Shown here: in pieces, positions 46,239-54,366 of the stretch
Numbering within the stretch: the stretch's first letter is position 1
Layout of the letters: each line of letters starts with the position of its first letter
Notes under the pieces: model-generated
What the model was told of the DNA's origin: nothing
The model's input: the letters and a program-made list of their open reading frames with translations, nothing else
The model's database searches: none
Source: Ruegeria spongiae
GTDB lineage: Bacteria; Pseudomonadota; Alphaproteobacteria; Rhodobacterales; Rhodobacteraceae
DNA length: 64,000 nt
Assembly (NCBI RefSeq): GCF_023502395.1
Contig: NZ_JAMFMB010000003.1
Span: 124,001-188,000, forward strand
Direction of reading: 5' to 3'
Program-made: the position numbers and the translations under genes

Positions 46239-47431
46239 GCACGTACCCCTCGCGCGCGTGGCCCCGGCACGAAATCAGGATCGTCATGCGGCGCTTCCAA
46301 CCCCGGTATGACCGCGCGCACAACGGCGATGTCGAGCCCCTCTTGCGACAGATCGACGGAGATCACCTGCTTGATCCCAACCGAAGCCAGTCGCGACACC
46401 AGCCAGTCCAGATCGCCCGCAAAGGACTCGGTCGCGTTGCTGGGACAGGCACTGAAATCTCCCGTCGGCACCGCCCCGTCGATCAACTCGCGCACGTAGC
46501 GGCCCCGCGCCTGCAAGGCAGTGTCGGTGAAATCCTTAGGTTCAAGATCGTCGCGCGTGCCCGAGATATAGGTCAGCCGCGTTTGCGCCGCTTCGGTCAG
46601 GGCACGCAACAGCGCGATGGCCCGGTCTGGGTGACAGCCATCACCCAGCCCGATATGGCCCGGCTGCGTCCCCGCCTCGCAGATCGCGCAGTGGAAACAG
46701 TCCACGCCCACATCCGAGGTCGTGTTCCACACCCCCACATCTATCCCGGCGGCGGTGAACCGCTCCAACGCCTCGCGACAGCGCGGATCGTTAATTGTTG
46801 CCGGGTCGATGCGCTGATCGCGCGGCCCCTGATGCCAGAGCGTGGTGGCGTCCCGTTCGATCACCTCGCAGATCGCGTGGCAGGTCGCCTCGCTCAGATC
46901 GTTGCCTGAAGCCAACCCGTTGGTCGAGCGGGGAAAGGCGCAATGGCCACCATTGGGCGGTTCTGTGTAATCGGTATCGACCATCTCATGGGGCACCCAG
47001 CAGGGGCTATCCGCGCCAAGATCATGGCCTTCGATCCAGAGCAGGCGGCGATGCGGATCGAAACGCCCGCCGGTGACCTTTGGCAACCGGTCGATATCGG
47101 CCACGTTCGCCTCTGCCCGCAGATCTGCATAAGACGCCCGGCGCAGGGGTCGCGTGATCCGTTCGGCATGCCAGCTTTCGATCGCCTCCATAACGCCCGA
47201 GGCTTGTGCCGCCTCCAGTGACAACCCCTTGCCCAACGACACCGCGACCGAGCGGGAATTGGGGCGGCACACCATCACCGTGGGCAACCCGATCCGGTCC
47301 AGCCCGGTCAGGTTGGCCACCCGCGTGATGCCCATGCGTTTGAGATGCGGCTGCACCAGCGCCAGCGTCTGCGACGGGTCGCGCAGCCGATGGGTATCGA
47401 GGCGATAACGCTTGGTTGACGCATCTGTCAT
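46235..47431 (-). CDS. YcaO family peptide-backbone-modifying enzyme
   Basis: YcaO ATP-dependent enzyme of 398 residues. Known members activate the peptide backbone and make azolines, amidines or thioamides. ATP/Mg-binding stretches are visible as SGVMEAIESWHAE (79-90), STNGLASGNDLSEATCHAICEVIERDA (169-195, written here only as motif region with Glu181, Glu189, Glu192) and LTEAAQTRLTYISG. The C-terminus is PGPRARGVRA, without the PxPxP end typical of azoline-forming YcaOs, which fits a TfuA-type (thioamide) member better. GAAGG lies 8 bp before the ATG. It is first of four minus-strand genes. Confidence 0.9.
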   Translation of the reverse strand: MTDASTKRYRLDTHRLRDPSQTLALVQPHLKRMGITRVANLTGLDRIGLPTVMVCRPNSRSVAVSLGKGLSLEAAQASGVMEAIESWHAERITRPLRRASYADLRAEANVADIDRLPKVTGGRFDPHRRLLWIEGHDLGADSPCWVPHEMVDTDYTEPPNGGHCAFPRSTNGLASGNDLSEATCHAICEVIERDATTLWHQGPRDQRIDPATINDPRCREALERFTAAGIDVGVWNTTSDVGVDCFHCAICEAGTQPGHIGLGDGCHPDRAIALLRALTEAAQTRLTYISGTRDDLEPKDFTDTALQARGRYVRELIDGAVPTGDFSACPSNATESFAGDLDWLVSRLASVGIKQVISVDLSQEGLDIAVVRAVIPGLEAPHDDPDFVPGPRARGVRA

Positions 47432-47538
47432 GGGGCCAGCCTTCGGGAACGGTCACGGCCCATGGGACGCGCGAGGGGAATAATGCCCGTGAGGATGAGC
47501 GATCAGCGCCCACCGGTCAATATCGCCTGTCGATCAGC

Positions 47539-49455
47539 TCAAAAGACCCGCGCGCCATCCTTCCAGACCGCCACTCCGCAGGGCTCAAGCCGCGCACCGT
47601 TCCAGTCCACCGCATGGGCGCTGTAGTTCACCACAAAACGATGCGCGCCCATATCACGCAGCCGCAGACCCTCGGGCAATCGCGTAACAGCAAGCCCCGC
47701 GCGCTCAGCCGCCGCCGCCACAATCCGGTCCCAGAGCATCTCATCGGGGTAAGCCCCGATATAGCTGAGCCCATCACCGCCCATCTGCACCGGCGCGCCC
47801 GCTTCGGTCTGCAGCAGCACCTCGGCCTCACCGCTCAACTGCTCCTGCCAGTGGATCACCTGCCCGCCGCCAGAAACCGCGCGGGTATGATCGGGCGGCA
47901 GCGACTCGACCAGATCGACATGCACGTCCAGACCCGGCACACCGGGACGGCCCGCATCCGGTATTTGGTAGTCATCGTTGATCGCTCCGCTGCGCGGCCC
48001 CAAGACCACCTGCGCGCCCGAAGCGTTGAGCGCCGCGCTCAGGTCGGGTGGCAGAACCGCCAGACCGGGGGCGAGGATCAGGTCATAGCCGCTGAACGCA
48101 CGCTGCCGCGAAGGTAGGAAATCAACCGACAGCCCGGCCCGCCGCAGTGCCTTGTAAGCCGAAAGGATCAGGTTGAAATAGCTGAACCCCGCCCCCTGCG
48201 GTTGCGTCGCCCAGGCCCAATCCGACGGGTAGTCGAACAAGATTGCCACCCGTGCCTGCGCTTGCGTCAAGTCTCCCAGCTTTGCCAGATCATCGACCAC
48301 CTGCACCGCCTCATCCGCCCCGACCGCGTCTCGCCCATCCGGCTGCAACAGTCCCGCGTGGTATTGCTCCTGCCCGAAGGGTGCCTGTCGCCAGCGGAAA
48401 TAGCTGACCACCTCGGCTCCGTGTGCCACCGCCTCCAGCGACCAGAGCCGGACCATCCCCGGTAGCGGCGCAGGGTTGTAGGGCGCCCAATTCACCGGTC
48501 CGGGTTGCTGTTCCATCACCCACCAGCGCCCACGCCCGACCGCGCGGTAGAGGTCGTGGTGCATCGCCTGCATGTCGGGATCGCCCTGTTGCAGGAAGGC
48601 CAGTTTATGCGCTGCCGTTTCGTCCAGCCGATCGGAAAGGAACCCGATCGGATAGCTGTCCCAACTGGCGATATCCAGATCGTCGCCAACTTCGAAATGA
48701 TCGTACTCCAGTACCCGGCCCATATAGTTGTGGATCAGCGGCGCGTCTGTATGGGCCTTCAGCACCTTGGCCTGCGCCCGGTTGAACCGCACCACCTGAT
48801 CCGAGCTATAGCGGCGGAAGGCCAGCACATGCGACGGGTTCGGGTCGGTCACGGTGAGGTTGGGCAGGTCGACCTGATCAAAGGAGCCGTATTCCATCGA
48901 CCAGAACACATTGCCCCAGGCACGGTTCAACGTCGCAATATCGCCGTACCGCGCGGCCAGCCAATCCCGGAACCCTTGCCGCGCAGCCTCGCTATAGCTC
49001 AGCACAGAGTCATGACAGCCATATTCGTTGTCGATCTGCCATGCCGCCACATGGGGGTTGTGCGCATAACGCTGCGCGAGGATGTCGGTGATCCGCACAC
49101 ATTCATCAAGATACCCGGGATGGCTGAAGCAATAGTGCCGCCGCGAGCCGAACTTGCGCGGCTTGCCCTCGGCATCCACGGCCAACATGTCCGGATGCCG
49201 GTCGATCATCCAGCGCGGCGGTGTCGCCGTGGGCGTGCCCAACACCACCTTGAGTCCTGCCGCCCCCAACACCTCAATGGCGCGGTCCAGCCAGCCAAGC
49301 TGCACTTGCCCCGGAACCGGTTCTATCCGACCCCAAGCGAACTCGCCGATGCGCACCCAGGTCAGGCCTATCCGGGCCATGCGGGCGGCGTCATCCGCCC
49401 ACCCCGCCTCGGGCCAGTGTTCGGGGTAATAACAGACGCCCAGTTCCGGTCTCAT
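47539..49455 (-). CDS. GH42 beta-galactosidase
   Basis: Glycoside hydrolase family 42 enzyme of 638 residues that releases galactose from beta-galactosides. The general acid/base is Glu144 in WQIDNEYGCHD and the nucleophile is Glu315 in WWVMEQQPG. The trimerisation (glutamine-amidotransferase-like) domain follows at about 390-590 and a small beta domain ends the protein. No signal peptide, so it is intracellular and acts on imported sugar. It overlaps the upstream lactonase gene by 4 bp and is the last gene of the galactoside operon. Confidence 0.93.
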   Translation of the reverse strand: MRPELGVCYYPEHWPEAGWADDAARMARIGLTWVRIGEFAWGRIEPVPGQVQLGWLDRAIEVLGAAGLKVVLGTPTATPPRWMIDRHPDMLAVDAEGKPRKFGSRRHYCFSHPGYLDECVRITDILAQRYAHNPHVAAWQIDNEYGCHDSVLSYSEAARQGFRDWLAARYGDIATLNRAWGNVFWSMEYGSFDQVDLPNLTVTDPNPSHVLAFRRYSSDQVVRFNRAQAKVLKAHTDAPLIHNYMGRVLEYDHFEVGDDLDIASWDSYPIGFLSDRLDETAAHKLAFLQQGDPDMQAMHHDLYRAVGRGRWWVMEQQPGPVNWAPYNPAPLPGMVRLWSLEAVAHGAEVVSYFRWRQAPFGQEQYHAGLLQPDGRDAVGADEAVQVVDDLAKLGDLTQAQARVAILFDYPSDWAWATQPQGAGFSYFNLILSAYKALRRAGLSVDFLPSRQRAFSGYDLILAPGLAVLPPDLSAALNASGAQVVLGPRSGAINDDYQIPDAGRPGVPGLDVHVDLVESLPPDHTRAVSGGGQVIHWQEQLSGEAEVLLQTEAGAPVQMGGDGLSYIGAYPDEMLWDRIVAAAAERAGLAVTRLPEGLRLRDMGAHRFVVNYSAHAVDWNGARLEPCGVAVWKDGARVF

Positions 49456-50312
49456 AGGATCACCTGATGCTCAGCGCGGCCTTTGCCAGCGCCACGCGCC
49501 ACAAAGGTCATCCCATTTTCCGGCTCGGCCCGCAGCCTGTCTGCGCCGATCCCCTGCCGCGCAGTGGTGCAGTAGAGATCGCGAAAATCCGCTCCGCCAA
49601 AAGCCGGGCAGGAGGTGTGCCGCCCACCAAAGCGCACCGCTTTCAGGAAGGTGCCCAAAGGCGAATAGGCCGCCACACGGTTCGCACCCCATTGCGCGAT
49701 CCAGACATTGCCACCCTGATCCACCACAGCTCCATCGGGGTTCAGCCCATCAACCCGCAGGTCGAGAAACACATGTGGGTCGCCCTCGGGCCAGCCGGTT
49801 TGCGCCTCCAGTGGCTGGCGCTTCACCTGTCCGGTTTTGGAATCCGTGTAATACGCGCAGCGACGGTCCGGCGCGAAACAGATCGCGTTCGAGATGGTGA
49901 CATCCGGCACCAGTTGTCGCAACTCGCCCCGATAAAGGCGATAGATCGCACCGGCACCCCGCTCGGCCTGTTTGCCCATCGTTCCGATCCAGAACCCGCC
50001 CCAGGGATCCGCCCGCCCGTCATTTGAGCGTGTGACCGCGTTCTCTGCCTCTAGTGCCACCACCAGATCGCGCTTGCCATTTTGCAGATCGAAGTGCCAG
50101 AGGCCGGTCTCGGACGCAATCAGCAGCGTCTCGCGATCCACCCAGCCTGCGGCCGAGACATGTTCGTCAAACTGCCAATCCCGCGCGCCATCCGCGTCGC
50201 GCGTCATCAGGCGCTTGCCGAGAATGTCGAACCAGAATAGCTGCTGGCGCTGTGGATGCCAGAGCGGCCCCTCGCCCAGCTCACAGGGGCGGTCGTCGAA
50301 GATCTTGCTCAT
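49452..50312 (-). CDS. SMP-30/gluconolactonase-family sugar lactonase
   Basis: Six-bladed beta-propeller lactonase of 286 residues. CELGEGPLWHPQRQQLFWFDI opens the fold, SNDGRADPWGGFWIGTM is the conserved SMP-30 loop with metal ligands, and NAICFAPDRRCAYYTDS and DGLNPDGAVVDQGGNVWIA add the other metal-binding positions. In this operon it would open D-galactono-lactone to galactonate. Its start overlaps the aldolase stop by 1 bp. Confidence 0.9.
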   Translation of the reverse strand: MSKIFDDRPCELGEGPLWHPQRQQLFWFDILGKRLMTRDADGARDWQFDEHVSAAGWVDRETLLIASETGLWHFDLQNGKRDLVVALEAENAVTRSNDGRADPWGGFWIGTMGKQAERGAGAIYRLYRGELRQLVPDVTISNAICFAPDRRCAYYTDSKTGQVKRQPLEAQTGWPEGDPHVFLDLRVDGLNPDGAVVDQGGNVWIAQWGANRVAAYSPLGTFLKAVRFGGRHTSCPAFGGADFRDLYCTTARQGIGADRLRAEPENGMTFVARGAGKGRAEHQVIL

Positions 50313-50914
50313 CAGATGGCCTCGTCATACGCCGCCACGATACCCACCGCGCGCGCGCTGACATCTGCCACCGACATGCCCGGCTTGAAGAGGGCCGAAC
50401 CGATGCCGAACCCGTCAGCACTCGCCGCGAACCACTCGCCGAAATTCTCCGGCCCCGCGCCGCCCACGGCATAGACTTGCGTACCTGCAGGCAGGATGGC
50501 GCGCATCGCCTTCAGCCCGCCAGGTCCCGCCATATTGCCAGGAAACAGCTTCAACCCGCTGGCCCCGGCCCAGAGCGCGGCAAAGGCTTCGGTCGGGGTG
50601 AAGATACCCGGCCAGCTTTCCAGCCCCAGCGCCCGGCTGCGCGCAATCACTTCGGTATCGCAATTGGGCGACACGATCAGCCTGCCGCCCGCGCCAGCCA
50701 CCTGTTCGACCTGCTCCACCGTCAGCACCGTGCCCGCCCCGATCAGCGCCCGGTCGCCGCAGGCGCGCGCCATGTCGGCGATGCTCTGCAACGGGCTCGG
50801 CGAGTTCAGCGGCACCTCGATCCGGGTGATTCCGGCGGCGATCAGCGCTTCACTCATGGCGACAGCATCCTGCGGGTCAAGGCCGCGCAGGATGGCGATA
50901 ATGGCTCGTTCCAT
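50312..50914 (-). CDS. dgoA: 2-dehydro-3-deoxy-6-phosphogalactonate aldolase
   Basis: KDPGal aldolase of 200 residues that splits KDPGal into pyruvate and glyceraldehyde 3-phosphate. It has [19 protein letters not shown] at the N-terminus, [23 protein letters not shown] with the active-site region, [11 protein letters not shown], and the Schiff-base lysine in [17 protein letters not shown] 50914 lies 1 bp after the dgoK stop; a frame to 50944 overlaps dgoK and is rejected. It is the last step of the DeLey-Doudoroff route. Confidence 0.93.
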   Translation of the reverse strand: MERAIIAILRGLDPQDAVAMSEALIAAGITRIEVPLNSPSPLQSIADMARACGDRALIGAGTVLTVEQVEQVAGAGGRLIVSPNCDTEVIARSRALGLESWPGIFTPTEAFAALWAGASGLKLFPGNMAGPGGLKAMRAILPAGTQVYAVGGAGPENFGEWFAASADGFGIGSALFKPGMSVADVSARAVGIVAAYDEAI

Positions 50915-50915
50915 T

Positions 50916-51809
50916 TTAGTGCTCCAGCAGTTTCCGGGCCGCATTCAATCCGGCAAGTGTCATCCTCTGGCCGTCCGCGACGATTGCCGGGACACCCTGT
51001 AATTCCAACGCCTTGGCATAGATCGCCGACATGCCCGAAGCACCGATCAGGGCGATCTGCTGGCCCAGCCAATAGGACCGCGCAGCCGCCAGTTCCGCCC
51101 CGATCAAAAGGCCCGAAAGACGCGCGCGCGCCACCGATCCTTCGACCGCCTCAAGCAGATCGCTGGCGCGAATACCAAAGAGCCGCGCAGCCATGGTTTC
51201 AGGCCGCGACAGCGTCATCTCAACCGCCTCGCGAAAGGCGTCCTCGTCCCAGCCCTCGCCCACAGAATGGCGCAGGACCGAAACCGTCGAGAACTGGTCA
51301 AACATCTCGCCGGTCATGAAAGTCTGGAAACTCACCACTTCGCCCGCGCTGATATGCACCCATTTCGAATGGGTGCCGGGCAGGCAGATCACCCCGTCCC
51401 AATCGGTGTTCAGCGCCAGGAACCCGGCGATCTGGGTTTCCTCGCCGCGCATCACATCGGCAGGTTTGACCTGTTTCAGACCCGGCACCACATAGGCCCG
51501 GAGACGCGGATCGGTATCCGGCACCCGGATCGGCGCGCCCGAGAGCGGCGCAACCGGGACCGCTGCATAGGGCGCTTCGACCCAGCCTTGGCGCGCGCCG
51601 ACCATGCCGCAGGCGATCACGTCGATAGGTGCCTCAGCCAGCCAGTCATCGACCAGTTCCAGCAGCGCGCCCTGAAACCCGGACCGTGCCAGCCGGCCCA
51701 TGCCCTTGTCCGAGCGCGCCTCAGCCACGGCGCGCTGCCCTTGCATGGCCCAGACCCGCAAATGCGAGGTGCCCCAGTCAACCGCGATCCATTCGGCTTT
51801 GACGCTCAT
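50916..51809 (-). CDS. dgoK: 2-dehydro-3-deoxygalactonokinase
   Basis: Sugar kinase of 297 residues that phosphorylates KDGal at C6. [15 protein letters not shown] is the N-terminal phosphate loop; [26 protein letters not shown] and [11 protein letters not shown] are characteristic of the DgoK family. It follows the SDR gene by 3 bp and precedes dgoA by 1 bp. Confidence 0.93.
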   Translation of the reverse strand: MSVKAEWIAVDWGTSHLRVWAMQGQRAVAEARSDKGMGRLARSGFQGALLELVDDWLAEAPIDVIACGMVGARQGWVEAPYAAVPVAPLSGAPIRVPDTDPRLRAYVVPGLKQVKPADVMRGEETQIAGFLALNTDWDGVICLPGTHSKWVHISAGEVVSFQTFMTGEMFDQFSTVSVLRHSVGEGWDEDAFREAVEMTLSRPETMAARLFGIRASDLLEAVEGSVARARLSGLLIGAELAAARSYWLGQQIALIGASGMSAIYAKALELQGVPAIVADGQRMTLAGLNAARKLLEH

Positions 51810-51812
51810 GTC

Positions 51813-52577
51813 CTATCCCGTCACCACAACGCCGCCATCCACGACCATGCACTGGCTTGTCATCATCCGGCTGGCATCCGAGGCCAGATACAGCACCGGC
51901 CCGATCATGTCATCCGGCGTCAGATGCTCTTTCAGGCATTGCCGCTCCATATGGGCCTCCAGCCCTTCGGGGGTGGCCCATTGATCGAGCTGCTTCTGGG
52001 TCAGAACCCAACCGGGTGCAAGGGCGTTCACGCGGATATTCTGCGGCCCCAGCTCGCGCGCGAGCGAACGGGTCATGCCGGTGATACCCGCATTGGCGGT
52101 GGTATAGGCGGTATAGCCCGCATTGCCCATCATGTAGCTGATCGAGCTGAAATTGACGATCGAGCCGCCTGTGCCTCGCATCTGCCGCGCGGCTTCCTTG
52201 CAGGCAAAGTAATAGGCCTTGAGGTTGATCGCCTGCATCCAGTCCCAGAATTCGGGCGTCGCCTCTTCCAAAGAATGGCGCTTGTCGTTGGCAGCATTGT
52301 TGACCAGCACCCGGATCGGACCATGGGCCGCCTCGGCCTGACGCATGGTCGCCAGCAACTGGTCGGTATCGGTGATGTCGCCCTGCAGGAACAGCGGCGC
52401 GCGCCCGTGTTTGCCCTGCATCTCGGCAACGAAGTCACTCGCATCCGAGCGTCCGATAAAGGCGACATTGGCCCCCTGCCCCATAAACCCATCAGTCAAG
52501 GACGCGCCGAGACCCGAGCCACCACCGGTGATATAGACCGACGCGCCTTTCAGATCGGGATGTATCACCTGTGTCAT
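51813..52577 (-). CDS. SDR family dehydrogenase, probable D-galactose 1-dehydrogenase
   Basis: Short-chain dehydrogenase of 254 residues. The NAD(P) loop is YITGGGSGLGASL, NNAAND marks the fold, and the catalytic Ser-Tyr-Lys site is degenerate in appearance: NFSSISYMMGNAGYTAYTTANAG carries the tyrosine but has Asn where the family usually has Lys four residues after it. ATG 52577 has GAGG upstream. In context it should oxidise galactose to the lactone, but the altered motif leaves activity or exact alignment to be confirmed. Confidence 0.8.
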   Translation of the reverse strand: MTQVIHPDLKGASVYITGGGSGLGASLTDGFMGQGANVAFIGRSDASDFVAEMQGKHGRAPLFLQGDITDTDQLLATMRQAEAAHGPIRVLVNNAANDKRHSLEEATPEFWDWMQAINLKAYYFACKEAARQMRGTGGSIVNFSSISYMMGNAGYTAYTTANAGITGMTRSLARELGPQNIRVNALAPGWVLTQKQLDQWATPEGLEAHMERQCLKEHLTPDDMIGPVLYLASDASRMMTSQCMVVDGGVVVTG

Positions 52578-52659
52578 TCGCTCACCTCTTTGCTTGTCCA
52601 GGAGGAACACTCGATTTTTCTTCCCGGAATTTTCCTAAAAATCTTGCTCCCGCCCGGCA

Positions 52660-54366
52660 TCAATGACTCTCCCGTGTGACCGGACGGGTGTCCTTGCCGA
52701 CCAGAAAGTCCAGATCAGCCCCCTGATCGGCCTGTAGCACGTGATCGACATACATCTTCGCATAGCCGCGCGTATAATGCGGTGCGGGTGGGGTCCAATC
52801 TGCGCAGCGAGCCGCAAGCTCTGCCTCCGGCACCAATAGCTCCAACACGCCGGTCGCGACCGAGAGCCTGATCCGGTCGCCGGTGTGCACCAGTGCCAGA
52901 GGCCCGCCCGCCGTCGCCTCGGGGCTGACATGCAGGATGACCGTGCCAAAGGCGGTGCCCGACATGCGCGCATCGCTGACCCGTACGATATCGCGCACGC
53001 CGCGTTTCACCAGCTTGGCCGGGACCGGCATATCACCGACCTCGGGCATGCCGGGATAGCCTTTGGGGCCGCAATGTTTCAGCACCAGCACGGTGTTTTC
53101 ATCCACCGGCAGGTCATCGCGGTCGATATTGACCTTCAGCTCTTCGATTGTCTCAAAAACATAGGCCGGGCCCTCATGTTCCAGCAGATGATCGCTGGCC
53201 GCCGAGGGTTTCACAATCGCCCCTTTCGGGGCCAGATTGCCGCGCAGCACGCGCAGGCCCACCGCCGGTTTCAGCGGCGCATCATAGGCATGGATGACAT
53301 TGCGATCATAACATTCGGCCTCGTCATAATAATGCGAGATATCCTTGCCCATAACCGTATTGGCGGGGCGCAATTTGTGGCTGAGTTCGTTCAGAACCAC
53401 CGGTACGCCGCCCGCGTAACAGAAATCTTCCATCAGATAGGTGCCGGATGGCATGCAATTGACCAGCAGCGGAATCTCTCCGCCGATCTCGAAATCCTCC
53501 ATCGTCAAATCAACGCCGACGCGTCCTGCCAGCGCCAGCAGATGCACGACCGCATTCGTCGACCCGCCAAGGGCGGCATTGGCCAGTATGGCATTCTCGA
53601 AGCTTTCTTTGGTCAGAACATCCGACAGTTTCAGCTCTTCCTCCACCATCTCGACGATGCGCTTGCCGGTCATATGTGCCAGCGCCATGCGGCGCGCATC
53701 AACCGCCGGAAGCGAGCCGTTCATCGGCAGGGCCAGCCCCATCGCTTCGGTCAATGAAGACATGGTCGAGGCGGTGCCCATGGTCATGCACACACCCTTG
53801 GACCGGCTCATGCCGGACTCGGTGGCCATGAAGTCCTTGAGCGTCATATCCCCCGCCTTCACGTCCATGGCAAACTTGCGCACATCGGTGCCCGAGCCCA
53901 GATCGCGGCCCTTCCACTTGCCGTTCAGCATCGGCCCGGCGCTGACCACGATCGTCGGCAGATCGACCGAGGCCGCGCCCATCAATTGCCCCGGCGTGGT
54001 CTTGTCGCAACCGCCCAACAGCACCACGCCGTCCATACCATAGGCGCGAATGCTTTCTTCCACATCCATCGACAGCAGGTTGCGGAACAGCATTGCGGTG
54101 GGTTTCATCTGGGTCTCGCCCAGGCTCATCACCGGAAATTCGACCGGAAACCCGCCTGCTTCCCAAACGCCACGTTTCACCCCCTCGGCCAGATCGCGCA
54201 GACCGGAATTGCGAGGTGTCAGTTCCGACCAAGTATTGCAGATGCCGATGACAGGCCGCCCGTCAAAGACATGGTCAGGAAAGCCCTGGTTCTTCATCCA
54301 GCTCCGGCGGATGAAGCCATCCTTGTCCAGCATTCCATACCAGGTGCGATTGCGGCGCTCGCTCAT
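52660..54366 (-). CDS. IlvD/Edd family sugar acid dehydratase
   Basis: Dehydratase of 568 residues, cluster-dependent, of the IlvD/Edd family and closest by context to arabinonate/galactonate dehydratases. GGCDKTTPGQLMGAASVD contains a cluster cysteine, CMTMGTASTMSSLTEAMG another, and NAALGGSTNAVVHLLALA the conserved core. It would dehydrate galactonate to KDGal, replacing the enolase-type DgoD. It overlaps the GH36 gene by 4 bp. An 82-bp gap separates it from the SDR gene downstream. Confidence 0.9.
   Translation of the reverse strand: MSERRNRTWYGMLDKDGFIRRSWMKNQGFPDHVFDGRPVIGICNTWSELTPRNSGLRDLAEGVKRGVWEAGGFPVEFPVMSLGETQMKPTAMLFRNLLSMDVEESIRAYGMDGVVLLGGCDKTTPGQLMGAASVDLPTIVVSAGPMLNGKWKGRDLGSGTDVRKFAMDVKAGDMTLKDFMATESGMSRSKGVCMTMGTASTMSSLTEAMGLALPMNGSLPAVDARRMALAHMTGKRIVEMVEEELKLSDVLTKESFENAILANAALGGSTNAVVHLLALAGRVGVDLTMEDFEIGGEIPLLVNCMPSGTYLMEDFCYAGGVPVVLNELSHKLRPANTVMGKDISHYYDEAECYDRNVIHAYDAPLKPAVGLRVLRGNLAPKGAIVKPSAASDHLLEHEGPAYVFETIEELKVNIDRDDLPVDENTVLVLKHCGPKGYPGMPEVGDMPVPAKLVKRGVRDIVRVSDARMSGTAFGTVILHVSPEATAGGPLALVHTGDRIRLSVATGVLELLVPEAELAARCADWTPPAPHYTRGYAKMYVDHVLQADQGADLDFLVGKDTRPVTRESH

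Noticed and set aside
47432-47538. Short frame before ycaO as a small RiPP precursor
   Set aside because: Only an 11-codon frame (MGRDRSRRLAP) overlapping the ycaO start was found, without leader-core features.
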